Below the pieces are notes generated by a model that saw only the letters and a program-made list of their open reading frames with translations, was not told the DNA's origin and did not search any database. 64,000 nucleotides of DNA from assembly GCA_028583415.1 (NCBI GenBank), contig CM053276.1, positions 57,620,814 to 57,684,813 on the forward strand, read 5' to 3'. The position numbers were made by a program, and so were the translations under genes. Positions 1-10,757 of this stretch are shown in pieces. This DNA is from Protea cynaroides. Taxonomy: Eukaryota > Streptophyta > Magnoliopsida > Proteales > Proteaceae. Positions within the stretch are counted from its first letter, which is position 1; each line of letters begins with the position of its first letter.

Positions 1-1080
1 CTCTCTGCATTAAAGGCTAGAAAATGCCTCGAGAAAGGAGGAGTTGGGTATCTAGTATCTGTGGTTGATCTCACCAAGGAAGTACCACGAATGGAAGATA
101 TTGATGTTATGCGTGACTTTCAAGATGTATTTCCTGAGGAACTACCAGGACTACCACCCGACCGAGTGACAGAGTTCGTTATATATCTTATACCCGGAGC
201 CGCACCAGTATCTAAAACACCCTATCGAATGGCTCCTACTGAACTGAAGGAACTGAAGGTATAGTTACATGAATTACTGGACAAGGGTTATATCAGACCC
301 TGCATATCACCATGGGGAGCGCCAGTATTGTTTGTGAAGAAGAAAGACGGTAGTGTTCGACTGTGTATAGACAATTGGGAATTGAATAAGCTTACAATCA
401 ATAATCGGTACCCGTTGCCTCGGATCGATGACTTGTTCGATCAGTTGCATGGTGCCAAAGTGTTCTCCAAGATTGATCTTCTGTCAGGATACCATCAGTT
501 GAAGATTAAGGAAGGTGATATTCTAAAGACAGCATTTAGAACAAGATATGGACATTTTGAATTTTTAGTCATGTCTTTTGGATTGACTAATGCACCCGCA
601 ACTTTTATGGAACTCATGAATTAGGTATTCCATGATATGTTGGATACATCAGTTATTGTGTTTATTGACGACTTATTGGTCTACTCCAAGGACAAATAAA
701 CTCATGTCATGAATCTAAGAGCCGCTCTGCAATGACTAAGAAAAGACAAGCTTTACGCCAAATTTATAAAGTGTGAGTTTCGGCTAGATGAGGTCACTTT
801 CTTAGGCCATGTTGTATCTACAGAGGAAATTAAAGTGGATCCTAGTAAGAATGAAGCCATTGTGAAGTGGGAAGCAACTAAGAGTGTTGTAGAGATCAGA
901 AGTTTCCTAGGTCTAGTTGGGTATTACCGACAATTCGTGGAAGATTACTCCAGAATCGCCGTACCTCTCACCAGTTTGACTAAGAAAGGAGAAAAGTTTG
1001 TTTAGACCAACAAATGTGAGGAGAGTTTCCAAACATTGAAAGCTAAATTGATCTCCGCTCCCATCTTGACTATTTCTACC
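1..1080 (+). pseudogene. T1 pol: protease-RT linker and reverse transcriptase (broken)
   Basis: Frame 1 is open from the first base through the linker typical of this clade (DVFPEELPGLPPDR, then APYRMAP-like residues), followed by RT with the motifs SVRLCID, FSKIDLLSGYHQ and the catalytic box FIDDLLVYSK, a normal chromovirus variant of YxDD. Frame-matched stops occur at 262-264 (where relatives have Gln), 622-624, 697-699 and 733-735. Several fit CAG or CGG changing to TAG, as expected from deamination of methylated cytosine. The enzyme would copy element RNA into DNA in the cytoplasmic particle. No functional product is expected. The 5' portion (gag and protease) lies outside the window. Confidence 0.9.
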
Positions 1081-1440
1081 CCAGGACAATCACTTACTTT
1101 GTACATTGATGCGTCGGGGTTGGGTTTAGGATGTGTGCGCTTATGCAAGGAGAACAAGTAGTTGCGTATGCCTCAAAACAACTAAAGACACATGAGAAGA
1201 ACTATCCCACTCATGACTTGAAATTAGCAGCAGTAGTACATGCTATCAAGATATGAAGACATTATTTGTATGGAGAGAAATTTTATATTAAATCAGATCA
1301 TAAGAGTCCCACTTATCTTTTTAATCAGAAGGAGTTGAACATGAGATAAAGAAGATGGCTGGAACTATTGAAGGATTATGATTGTGATATCCAGTATCAT
1401 CCAGGAAAGGTTAATGTAGTTGCTGATGCGTTAAGAAAAA
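1081..1440 (+). pseudogene. T1 pol: RNase H (broken)
   Basis: RNase H follows RT directly. Visible motifs are the first catalytic Asp in LYIDASGLGLG, the YASKQLKTHEKNYPTHDL block, and SDHKS near the third catalytic position. A stop in the RT-RNase H connection (near 1003, where relatives have Trp) and another near 1256 interrupt it. A frameshift near 1134-1141 moves the frame just after GLGLGC: relatives read a Leu-Met-Gln run there, while here extra bases shift it. The domain would remove template RNA during cDNA synthesis. Its end merges with the integrase region at the DYDCDIQYHPGK motif. Confidence 0.85.
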
Positions 1441-2684
1441 AACCAATGATAAAATCCCAAGGAGAGGTTAACAGGACTGCGGCAATGTGTGTTACAGGAA
1501 AAGTATTCAATCATAGTAATGAGCAATTCGTGATAGATGCACTGGGTGGATCAACCAACCAAGGGTTTATTCATCAGTTTTCAAATATGTTTACCACATT
1601 GAAGATTATACCTGATATATTAGACGAAGTGAATGCCGCTATTAAATCAGACCCTTATCTGAGAACGGTGCAAGAAGACATCAAAAAAGGTAGGACTATT
1701 CCTGAGTTCACCTTGGACGTTGAAAAGGTACTAAAACATAAAAGAAGAGTATGTGTTCCTGAAAATGAAGACTTGGATATTAAACACAAACTAATGAAGG
1801 AAGCTCACACCACCGCTTATTTGGTACATCCTGGAAGTACGAAGATGTATCATGAATTGAAGAAATTATATTGGTGGAAAGGAATGAAAGCGGATGTCGC
1901 TAAATTTCTGTCTCAGTGCCTAAATTGTCAGAGGATAAAGGTTGAAAGGAAAAGACCTATAGGATTGTTGCAACCACTTCCAAAACCAGCTTGGAAATGG
2001 GACTGCATCATTATGGACTTCGTCACCGGGTTACCATTGACTCCCCAAGTAGTTGACGCGGTCTGGGTGATTGTAGATTGTCTGACTAAGACAGCTCGCT
2101 TCTTAGCTATACGACCTCAGTATACCCTAGAGAGGTTAGCCAAGCTATATGTGGATAATATTGTCAGATTGCATGGTGTACTTGAAAGCATTGTGTTCGA
2201 CAAAGATCCACGCTTTACCTCAAAGTTTTGGGAAGGATTACAGAAGGCTATGGGTACAACGTTGAAGTTCAGTACTGCATTCCATCCTCAGACAGACGGA
2301 CAGTCGGAGTATACCATTCAGATTTTAGAAGACATGCTTCGAGCCTGTGTTATTGATTTCAAAGGATCACGAGATGAGAAACTACCATTGATCGAGTTCG
2401 CCTATAACAACAGCTACCAGGCTACTATACAGATGTCACCCTATGAAGCACTGTATGGTAGGAAGTGTCGAACTCCTTTGTTTTGGAATGAAGTTGGAGA
2501 ACGGAGTATTATTGGACCAGAGTTTGTTGAAGAGACTTATCGAGTAGTCGATATTATCAAGGAAAGAGTTAGAATAGCTCATAATAGTCAAAAACAGTAT
2601 GCAGATACTCGATGTCGAGACCTTGAATTCATCGTAGGTGATAAGGTATTCTTGAATGTATCACCTATGCGAGGTTTAAAATGA
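1441..2684 (+). pseudogene. T1 pol: integrase zinc finger and catalytic core
   Basis: This is the longest surviving piece of T1, open from 1368 to 2684. It has the HHCC zinc-binding module (His in HPGSTKMYHELKK, then CLNC) and a DDE core: Asp in IMDFVTGLP, Asp in DKDPRFTS, and Glu in DGQSEYTIQ. All three catalytic acidic residues are present. It ends at a TGA at 2682-2684 where relatives have Arg (CGA), within the GPY-type C-terminal module. Integrase joins element cDNA to the chromosome. Its length and motif spacing match the copies in T2, T3 and T4. Confidence 0.9.
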
Positions 2685-3080
2685 TTCGGGCAGAAAGGGA
2701 AGCTAAGTCCGAGATATGTCGGGCCATATGAGATTCTAGCTAAACGTGGGAAAGTGGCGTATCAGTTAGCACTACCCCCATCTATGTCAAGTGTGCATGA
2801 TGTATTTCATATCTCATTACTAAAGAAGTACGTCAGAGATCCCACACATGTTATAACAGTAGATCCACCGGGTCTAACTGATGATTTGACATTCAAAGTA
2901 GCACCAACTGAAATTACCAGCCGAAAGGTTCAATGTCTATGCAACCGTGACATTTCTTATGTTAAGGTTACTTGGAGAAACCAGGATGTAGAAGAGATCA
3001 CATGGGAAGAAGAGAATGCCTTGCGAAAGCAATATCCTCACCTTCTCGACTCGGAAGGTATGTGCAAATTTCGAGGATGA
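2685..3080 (+). pseudogene. T1 pol: integrase GPY module and chromodomain
   Basis: The same frame continues after the TGA with the YVGPYEIL (GPY/F) motif, the conserved linker SMSSVHDVFHISLLKKYV, and a C-terminal chromodomain containing KVTWRNQDVEEITWEEE and KQYPHLL. In chromoviruses this domain is thought to steer integration towards marked heterochromatin. The natural stop is at 3078-3080, just before the polypurine tract. T2 reads about 15 residues further, into the LTR. The domain itself is undamaged apart from the upstream stop. Confidence 0.88.
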
Positions 3081-3087
3081 AATTTAT

Positions 3088-3103
3088 AATAAGAGGGGGG
3101 AGT
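3088..3103 (+). other. T1 polypurine tract
   Basis: The purine run AATAAGAGGGGGGAGT ends directly at the TGTAAGATCC start of the 3' LTR. It primes plus-strand DNA synthesis. The same tract, with small changes, precedes the 3' LTRs of T2, T3 and T4. Confidence 0.85.
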
Positions 3104-3229
3104 TGTAAGATCCGTAATGAACTAACCGGTCTTACCACCTTGTATCAGGTCTTCCTATCATGGTCGGGCCAAGCGGACCAAGTACATGAAGAAACCACAA
3201 GACCAGGTATGAAATCGAACCCAAAAACA

Positions 3230-4095
3230 GTCAGTTATGAGTGTGTGGTCGCATCCTAAATAGGTCTGGTCAACCACTCCTCAGATTAAAGTGACCACAA
3301 AAAATTAGGTCGTGTGGTGGCATGTTTCAGACTGTGTGGTCGACGGGTTCTGCGACCACACCTATGACCACACGAATCCAGTTAGAAACCGTGATTAGAA
3401 AACCTTCCTAATCGAAAGGGGGTTCTTTCCTAAACTAAGTAGGGCTTATTATGGAGGGTTTTCCTCTATAAATAGTTTGTCCCTTAGTTTCTTTCATCCT
3501 TTTAGAACTCAAACTGAAAGTGAGAGAAAGAGAAGAGGAGGAAGAGAAGGAGAATTAAAGAGGAAGACTATGAGGAGGAAAATTCAAAGAAAAATCTGAA
3601 TCTTCAACAAGCTTAAGGTATGAAAATATTCCCCATGTCAATTAAATGCCTAGAATAGTTCATGATGGAGATAGGGATTTAAGTGAGACCCCAATCATCA
3701 ATCCATGGATAAATTCCAAGAGAATCCAAGGAAGCAATTTATGTGGATGAAGGATTATGTAAAAATATTAATTCTGAGACATAGAATAATCATAGGAAGA
3801 CCATGATGATAAGCCAAGGAATCCAAATATGAAGGAATGGAGTTGAGAGGGAAAAGTTTGACCATCACATGTGTGGTCGCATGATATGCAACCACACGAG
3901 ACACACATATTCGACCACACACCCTCGGGAAGTCTAGGAAGGGTGTGGTCGCATGATATGCGACCACACCTTGCGCCCACATGCCATCAAGAAGTTCCAG
4001 GGAGGGTGTAGTCGCATGTGAGGTCGCAGGATATGCGACCATACCATGCAACCATACACCCTGTGGTCGCAGAAACTGAGACCACTGGTGCTGCC
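3230..4095 (+). promoter_or_regulatory. T1 LTR GGTCG-core motif clusters
   Basis: One cluster lies upstream of the TATA box (about 3230-3390) and one downstream (about 3860-4090). Both repeat GTGTGGTCGC and its complement GCGACCACAC, often as inverted pairs separated by about 6 bases (for example TGGTCGCATGATATGCGACC at 3948-3967). The flanks (GTG before GGTCG, and CAC on the complement) match the T4 type. The role is unknown; see the findings. Confidence 0.6.
3467..3475 (+). promoter_or_regulatory. T1 LTR TATA box
   Basis: TATAAATAG lies about 360 bp into the LTR, upstream of a purine-rich GAGAGAAAGAGAAGAGG-type leader. The equivalent box occurs in every other chromovirus LTR here except the T4 3' LTR, so it likely marks the U3/R boundary region. 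Confidence 0.65.
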
Positions 4096-4985
4096 ACACC
4101 TGTGACCCCTTAGTTTCTGTTAGTCTAAATTACTGAAAATAAATTTTAATTTAAAATCTATAAAAATGTTAGGTTTCCAAGTGGTTTAAAAGTGATTTAC
4201 AAAGCTTGAACGAGGATCTACTATCGACCAAAGGTGAGGGAACAAGACCTAAATTAATTGACTAATAATAATCTATTTTTATTTATTGAGTCCAATGCCA
4301 TGAATGATTCTATGCTTGTATGCTTGTAATGTACATTTCACATGTCATCCAATATTTCTATTATTACTGCTCATGCATATTTAGTTCCGTTTATTGATAC
4401 ATGATGTTGATGATGATGCTAGGAATAGGCATGTGAATATATGTGTGTGCTTAGTGTACATGATGCGAGTGGGGCATCAGGGGGAGGACGTGACACTGTG
4501 GTTCATCTTGGTCATCAGAATCTAACTCTATCTCTACTCAAGTCTTGTCCACTAACATCACCGTTTCGTCATTACCTTAGCAGAACTATTACGTCGTAGG
4601 GCATCAGGGGAGGTGGTCTCGGACCATGTAGTCTCTGACTCTGCCGGGGGGCCTTAGCTCTATCTCTATAGACGTATTGAGGGATACTAGGGTGAGGCCT
4701 TGGATACACTGTTTGACATTAGGATTGATTAGTTGCAAGCCCAGTTTGCAAGCCCTCGCCAATAGGGGCTTACTGCTAGTATGGGTAGGGCATCAAGGGA
4801 AGTGTCATGCGGTGTTTGATCCGGGCACTTTAGTACTATCTCTATTCCATGATGGGTGCATATGGGATGGCAATGGTGTTTGATCCATTGGGCGACTTCA
4901 CACACTCATATATAAAGGTGCGGCGGCCACTTATCCTTTTTATTGCAAACTGCAAACTTATGAATCGGACCAATGATATGAATTG

Positions 4986-5234
4986 AATGCATGTATATGT
5001 TTGTTGCATTGTTTTGTTTGCTCACTGAGCCATGATGTATGCTCACCCATTCGACGTCGAATATTTTTAGTTGATGGTGTAGGTCCTACTATAGAAGATT
5101 ATGTGAATGCTCTGATGTACGGACATGTTGCGGCAATGGACGTGGAAGCTATGATGGAGTCGCGTGATTCTTCGTGCGAGTGCAACTCATGTGTTTTTTA
5201 TTATGTTTATTTGTTGGATTATCGGATCATGTAA
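4986..5234 (+). CDS. LTR-internal short ORF, T1 copy (unrecognised)
   Basis: I do not recognise this protein. The frame has no AUG at the start of the conserved part, so a spliced start is likely; a T-rich stretch ending CTCACTGAG near 5030 could be a 3' splice site. Conserved features in order are SP-x-RRRIFLVD, a Y-x-HVAAMDVEA block, an acidic stretch, and a C-terminal SCECNSCVF. The same frame and the same Cys-x-Cys-x2-Cys ending occur in the LTRs of T2 (both), T3 and even the divergent S1. Many differences between copies fall at third codon positions (GTA/GTG, GAT/GAC, TGT/TGC). It lies in the sense direction of the element. It may be a terminal coding exon of an LTR-driven transcript or chance conservation. 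Confidence 0.4.
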   Translation, partial: NACICLLHCFVCSLSHDVCSPIRRRIFLVDGVGPTIEDYVNALMYGHVAAMDVEAMMESRDSSCECNSCVFYYVYLLDYRIM

Positions 5235-5478
5235 TTGATAAATTTATTTTATTTTATGTCTTAGTCATTTGGAGATAATTAGATAATTTATTTATGTTAT
5301 CACTGTTAGATACTGAGTTCATTAATATTAAATACTTATGTTATTGTTTATTTACTCTGATTATGGTTGTGGATGTATCTGGTTTAAGCAAATGGACACG
5401 GCCTATTCGAGATCCTAGTTGAATCGTTGGATCATAGATGGTTCATCACACCATTCTGGTTGGTTCAGAATTGGGGTT

Positions 5479-7747
5479 CGTCACACCCCAATTCTGCACC
5501 ATTCAGAACGGTGTGATGAACCGCTATAAACCAACTGTTTAACCAGGATCTCTAGTAGGCGGTATCCATTAGAAATAAAACCACGCACATCCACAACCAT
5601 AATCAGAGTAAATACACAATAGCGGAAGACTTATAGTAAATGAACTGAGCATTCTAAATGTAATAACCATAATTAAAATATCAAATTATTATTGTATCAA
5701 CTGAGACATAACTAAATAAAATATCAATTACATCTTGTATAATTTCAAATAAAATCTGAATGGAACACGCATGAGTTGCACTCGCATGAGGGGTCATGCA
5801 CATCCTCTAAGTCTTCAGCTCCCATTGCAGCAACACGCGTATACACCGGATCATCCATATAATCTACAACTGTGGTACCTGCATCATCAGCTAAAAATAT
5901 TTGACGTCGAGAGGGTGAGCACACATCATGGCTCAGTGAGCAAACAAAACAATGCAACAAACATATGCATGCATTCCATTCATATCTTTGGTCTGATAAA
6001 CAAGTTTGCGATGTGCAATAGAAAGGGTTGGAGGTCAAAGGTTCACGGTTATTGACCCCTCCTCCATACACGAGTGTGTGAAGCCGCCCAAAGGTTCACG
6101 GTTATTGTCGTCCCACATGCACCCACTACGAACATTATACAACAAAGGTTAACGCTTATTGTTGTACAGTGCCATACCAACACGTAAGCCCCTTTGGCGA
6201 GAGTTTGCAAACTGGGCTCACAACTAACCAATCCAAATGCCAAACAATGTATCCAAGGCCTCACCCCAGCATCCCTCAATACGTCCATAGAAATAGAGCT
6301 TGGGTCTGGTGACCAAGATGAACCATAGTGTCACGTCCCCCCCTGATACCCTACGACATATTAGTTCCGCTAAGGTAATGACGATACGTCGATGTTAGTG
6401 GATAAGACTTGAGTTAGAGATAGAGCTAGAGTGCTGAGGCCCCACCTATGACACCTCCCCCTGATACTCACTCGGATCAAGCACACCAACCACACACATA
6501 CATCCACATGCCTATTCCTATTATCATCATCATCATCAGTATCATAAACAATATATAAATATGCATGAACAGTAATAATAGAAATATTGGATGATATGTT
6601 GAATGCACATAACAATCATACATGCATAAAATCATTCATGGCATTGGACTCAAGAATAAAGACAGTTTATTATTAACCAATTAGTTTAGGTCTTGTACCC
6701 TCACCTTTACTTGATCGTAGATCCTCTTTCAAGATTTAAGAATCAACTATATATCAATATTATATCACTAGAAGACCTAACCAAGTCGATAGAATTTAAT
6801 TAGAATTAATTCTGATTTTTGAAAGCATGCTGTTAACTGGGGGTCGATGCTAGGATTTTGATCGACCCTGGGTGCGACCACCCCTATTCTGGACTTCCCG
6901 AACACTGGGGGTCGATGATCAGGGTCTGGTAGGGTCGATTGGCCATTGACCCCCCGTGCGACCCCCTGTAGGTTTTGTCAATTTTTCATCCTACAGTCTA
7001 TTCTTCGTGTTTAGGGTCCTATGGCTTGCTTCTACAATCCATTCCACATATGTTCTATGGCCTAAAACCGTAGTTCATTCACCTAGATAGCTTTCATGAC
7101 TTCCCCCATGGTTTTCCATGAAAATCTAACCATTGGTGGATGATTTGGGTTTCTCCTAGATCATTCCTTCTTCTCTAGCTATTCTAAGGTCTGTAGAATT
7201 TCATGGAGATAGTATCCATACCTGAGAATTAGGCTTGTTTCTCTGAAGCCTTCTCCTTGATCTTCTTCTCCACTTTCCTTCTCTTCTCTTTCTCTTCTCC
7301 TTCTCTTCTCATTCTCTCAATCTAATTAGGGTTCTAAAAGGAGTGAAAGAGGCTTAGGGACGTCCTATTTATAGAGTAGAAACTCCCAAAATACGTCCCA
7401 TTGAGATTAGGAAGGAATCCCATTGAAATTAGGAAGGTTTCCTAATTTTTGGTTCGTGCTGTTTTTACCGATTATCGGGGGTCGATAGGGGGGTCGGAGA
7501 TCCCGTCGACCCCTGGTTCTTAAAATGTTCGACCCCCAGTATAAAACTGGGGGTCTGACTTTTATACTGGGGGGGTCCGACCCTCCCTTGCTGGGTATGC
7601 GACCCTCCCCCTATTTTTAGTGTTTTTGGGTCAGTTTAATACCTGGGATCGTGATCTCCTTCACGTACTTGATCCGTTTGGTCCGACCATGATGGGTAGA
7701 CCTGGTTCAAGGTGGTAAGACCGGGTTAGTTTGATACGGGTCTTACA
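5479..7747 (-). repeat. T2 3' LTR
   Basis: This 2.27-kb LTR ends in GTGTGACG on the minus strand (terminal A changed) and starts TGTAAGACCC at 7747. It has a TATA box (complement of CTATTTATAG at 7365-7374), a pyrimidine-rich stretch on the plus strand (the purine leader of the element) at about 7255-7320, and motif clusters at about 6837-6975 and 7475-7610 of the GGGGTCGA type. Confidence 0.9.
5745..5946 (-). CDS. LTR-internal short ORF, T2 3' LTR copy
   Basis: The reading frame matches the T1 LTR ORF: LSHDVCSP, RRQIFLADD, DYMDDPVY, RVAAMGAE, an acidic run and PSCECNSCVF, with a stop at 5745-5747. The frame is open further upstream, but homology suggests the conserved coding part begins near 5946. 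Compared with the 5' LTR copy (15437-15640) the frame is unbroken in both. The function is unknown. It lies on the same strand as gag-pol. Confidence 0.4.
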
Positions 7748-8372
7748 ACTCCCCCCTACTTATAAAAATTTCATCCCCGAAATTGTTCATACCTTCTGAG
7801 TCGAATAAATGAGGGTATTGCTTTTGCATAGGATTCTCTTCTTCCCATGTGATTTCTTCCATGTCTCTACTTCTCCAAGTGACCTTAACATAATAGATAT
7901 CTCGGTTGCATAGTCGTTGAACCTTTCGGGTGGTGATTTCAGATGGTGTTACTTCAAATGTCAAATTATCAGTCAGATCAGGTAGATCTACTGTCAGAAC
8001 GTGCGTTGGATCTTTGACATACTTCTTCAATAAGGAAATATGAAATACGTCATGCATACTTGACATGGATGGTGGTAGTTCTAACTGGTAAGCCACTTTC
8101 CCACGCTTAGCTAGAATCTCATATGGCCCAACATATCTTGGACTTAGTTTCCCTTTCTGTCCGAACCGTTTCAGTCCTCGCATAGGCGATACTTTTAAGA
8201 ATACTTTATCACCCATGTCGAACTCAAGGTCTCGGCGTCGGGTATCGGCATATTGCTTCTGATGATTCTGAGATATTCTCACTCTTTCTTTGATAATGTC
8301 GACCACTCGATAAGTTTCTTCAACAAATTTCGGTCCAACAATACTACGTTCCCCAACTTCATTCCAAAACAA
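7743..8372 (-). pseudogene. T2 pol: integrase C-terminus and chromodomain
   Basis: An open 209-residue stretch: end of the integrase core, YVGPYEIL (GPY) motif, HDVFHISLLKKYVKDP linker, and chromodomain with KVTWRSRDMEEITWEEE and QYPHLFDSEG. The frame reads through the PPT and stops on the TAA within the first bases of the LTR (7743-7745), so the natural C-terminus here overlaps the LTR. It is separated from the rest of the integrase by a TGA just upstream where relatives have Arg. Confidence 0.88.
7748..7761 (-). other. T2 polypurine tract
   Basis: Minus strand AAGTAGGGGGGAGT abuts the TGTAAGACCC start of the 3' LTR. It is the expected plus-strand primer. Confidence 0.85.
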
Positions 8373-8880
8373 CGGAGTTCAACACTTTCTATCATACAGT
8401 GCTTCATAGGGTGACATCTGTATAGTAGCCTGATAGCTATTATTATAGGCGAACTCAATCAGTGGTTACTTTTCATCCCATGATCCTTTAAAATCAATTA
8501 CACATGCTCGAAGCATATCTTCTAGAATCTGAATTGTACGCTCCGACTGTCCATCTGTTTGTGGGTGGAATGCAGTACTAAACTTCAATGTTGTACCCAT
8601 AGCCTTTTACAATCCTTCCCAAAACTTTAAAGTAAATCATGGATCTCTGTCGGACACAATACTTTTAGGTACATCGTGTAATCGCACAATGTTATCCACA
8701 TACAGCTTAGCTAACCTATCCAGTGTATACTGGGGTCGTATAGGTATAAAGCGAGCTGTTTTAGTTAGACAGTCTACAATCACCCGAACTGCGTCAACTA
8801 CACTAGGAGTCAATGGTAATCCCGTGACGAAGTCCATAGTGATGCAGTCCCATTTCCATGCTGGTTCCGGTAACGGCTAT
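8373..8880 (-). pseudogene. T2 pol: integrase catalytic core (broken)
   Basis: The core is recognisable by MDFVTGLPLTP (first Asp), SDRDP (second Asp) and the downstream QILEDMLRACVIDFKG block. The frame is cut by stops around 8385 (Arg to stop), 8466 (Leu/Gln region), 8593 and 8637. The segment 8637-8837 is open. All four lesions are single-base changes relative to T1 or T4, so the copy decayed after insertion rather than by large deletion. Confidence 0.82.
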
Positions 8881-9911
8881 AACAGTCCTGCCGGTCTTTG
8901 TTGTTCAGCCTTTACTTTCTGACAATATAGGCATTGAGACACGAACTTAGCTACATCTACTTTCATTCCTCTCCACCAATATAATTTCTTTAGATCATGA
9001 TACATCTTAGTGCTTCCAGGATGTATCGAACAGATGGTGGTATGGGCTTCTTTCATCAATCGGTGTCTAATGTCCACACTTTCTGTTTCGAGTACACATA
9101 TTCTTCCTTTGTACTTCAATACCTTTTCTTCATCCAAGGTGAACTCAGGGTTAGTTTTACCTTTTTCGATGTCTTCTTGTACCGTTCTCAGGTAAGGGTC
9201 TGATTTGATAGCTGTCTTCACTTCATCAACTATATCTGGTATAATTTTCAATGCGGCGAACATGTTTGAAAATCGATGAATAAACCCTTGGTTGTCTGAT
9301 CCATCTTGTGCATCTATCACAAACTGCTCGTTATCGTGCTTGAATACCTTTCTGGTAGTACACATTGCGGCAGTTGTGCTAACCTCTCCCTGAGATTTTA
9401 TCATTGTCTTTCTACTCAACGCATCGGCTACTACATTAGCTTTCCCTGGATGATATTGGATATCACAATCATAGTATTTCAATAGTTCCATCCATCTTCT
9501 TTGTCTCATATTCAACTCCTTCTGATTAACTAGATAAGTAAGACTTTTATGGTCTGATTTAATCTGAAACTTCTCCCCGTACAGATAATGTCTCCATATT
9601 TTGAAAGCATGTACTACTGCCGCTAGTTCCAAATCATGAGTGGGGTAGTTCTTTTCATGTGTCTTCAGTTGTCTTGAGGCATATGCAATTACTTGTTCTC
9701 CTTGTATAAGTACACATCCTAATCCCAGTCCTGACGCATCGATGTACAAGATAAATGATTGTCCTGGAATTGAGATGGTCAAGATTGGAGCTGATATCAA
9801 TCTAGCTTTCAAGGTTTGGAAACTCTTCTCGCATTTATCCGTCCAGACAAACTTCTCGCCCTTCCTAGTCAAACTGGTAAGAGGTACGACAATTCGGGAA
9901 TATTCTTCCAC
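8877..9911 (-). CDS. T2 pol: RNase H and integrase zinc finger (open segment)
   Basis: This 344-residue open segment is the best-preserved pol piece of T2. Order: end of RT (EEYSRIVVPLTSLTRKG), RNase H with LYIDASGLGLG, YASRQLKTHEKNYPTHDLEL and SDHKSLTYL, the tether DYDCDIQYHPGKANVVADALSRK-like stretch, then integrase HHCC (HPGSTKMYH ... QCLYCQ). It stops at 8877 where relatives read on into the integrase core. It belongs to one gag-pol polyprotein, so it is not an independent gene. Confidence 0.85.
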   Translation of the reverse strand: MEEYSRIVVPLTSLTRKGEKFVWTDKCEKSFQTLKARLISAPILTISIPGQSFILYIDASGLGLGCVLIQGEQVIAYASRQLKTHEKNYPTHDLELAAVVHAFKIWRHYLYGEKFQIKSDHKSLTYLVNQKELNMRQRRWMELLKYYDCDIQYHPGKANVVADALSRKTMIKSQGEVSTTAAMCTTRKVFKHDNEQFVIDAQDGSDNQGFIHRFSNMFAALKIIPDIVDEVKTAIKSDPYLRTVQEDIEKGKTNPEFTLDEEKVLKYKGRICVLETESVDIRHRLMKEAHTTICSIHPGSTKMYHDLKKLYWWRGMKVDVAKFVSQCLYCQKVKAEQQRPAGLL

Positions 9912-10757
9912 AAATCATCCATAATACCCAGCTAGACCCAGAAAACTTCAAATTTCCACAACACTCTTCGGTGCTTCCCACTTTACAATAGCCTCAATCT
10001 TGCTGGGATCTACTTTAATTCCTTCAGCGGATACTACATGGCCTAGAAATGCAACTTCCTTTAGCCAAAACTCACACTTTGTAAATTTGGCGTAGAGCTT
10101 TTCCCTTCGTAGTCGCTGCAGAGCGGCGTTTAGATTCTTGACATGAATTTCCTCGTCTTTTGAGTAGACTAATATATCATCAATGAATACAATAATCGAT
10201 GTATCCAACATGTCATGGAAAACCCGGTTCATAAGTTCCATAAAGGTTGCTGGTGCGTTTGTCAATCCAAAAGACATGATCAAAAGTTCATAATGTCCAT
10301 ATCTAGTCCTGAATGCTGTCTTAGGGATATCACCATCCTTAATCTTCAGTTAATGGTAACCTGACCGAAGATCAATCTTTGAGAACACTTTGGTACCCTG
10401 CAACTGATCGAATAGGTCATCGATCCGAGGCAATGGATACCGATTCTTGATTGTCAGTTTATTCAATTCTCGGTAGTCTATACACAAGCGAACGCTACCG
10501 TCCTTTTTCTTCACGAATAAAACCGGTGCTCCCCATGGTGATATGCAAGGGTGAATGTAACCTTTGTCCAGCAGTTCCTGTAGTTGTACTTTCAATTCCT
10601 TCAGTTCAGTAGGAGCCATTCGATAAGGTGCTTTCGATACTGGTGCGGCTCTAGGTATAAGATCTATAACGAACTCTGTAGCTCGGTCGGGTGGTAATCC
10701 TAGTAATTCTTCAGGAAATATGTCTGGATAGTCATGCACGACATCAATATCTTCCAT
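9912..10757 (-). pseudogene. T2 pol: reverse transcriptase (broken)
   Basis: Two open pieces, 10350-10757 and 9948-10283, carry RT motifs: GAPVLFVKKKDGSVRLCIDYR, IDDLFDQLQGTKVFSKIDLRSGYH, SFGLTNAPATFM and the catalytic FIDDILVYSKDE. A stop falls between them near 10348 (in the Gln-Leu-Lys after SGYH), and another near 9945. The upstream part begins with the protease-RT linker FPEELLGLPPDRATEF. All catalytic Asp residues are visible. Confidence 0.88.

Larger units (their letters stand above)
1..5478 (+). mobile_element. T1: 3' part of a Tekay/Del-like Ty3/gypsy chromovirus
   Basis: This is the right part of a plus-strand element cut by the window edge. It runs from the protease-RT linker through RT, RNase H, integrase and chromodomain to a polypurine tract and a 3' LTR. 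RT before integrase defines Ty3/gypsy, and the C-terminal chromodomain places it among chromoviruses; the end of the protein resembles the Tekay/Del clade. Its 3' LTR is interrupted at 5478 by T2 and ends at 17433-17442. The coding region has several stops and at least one frameshift, so it is dead. The first bases beyond the LTR, 17443-17447 (ACCCC), should match the target duplication left of its unseen 5' LTR. Confidence 0.92.
3104..5478 (+). repeat. T1 3' LTR (interrupted by T2)
   Basis: It starts TGTAAGATCC right after the PPT. It reaches ...CAGAATTGGGGT at 5477, where T2 begins, and finishes GGGTGTGACA at 17433-17442, so the full LTR is about 2.38 kb with TG...CA ends. It holds two GGTCG motif clusters (about 3230-3390 and 3860-4090), a TATA box, a purine-rich leader, a candidate splice donor at 3617/3618, and a short ORF near 4986-5234. 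It is closest to the T4 LTRs by motif type (GTGTGGTCG). Confidence 0.88.
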
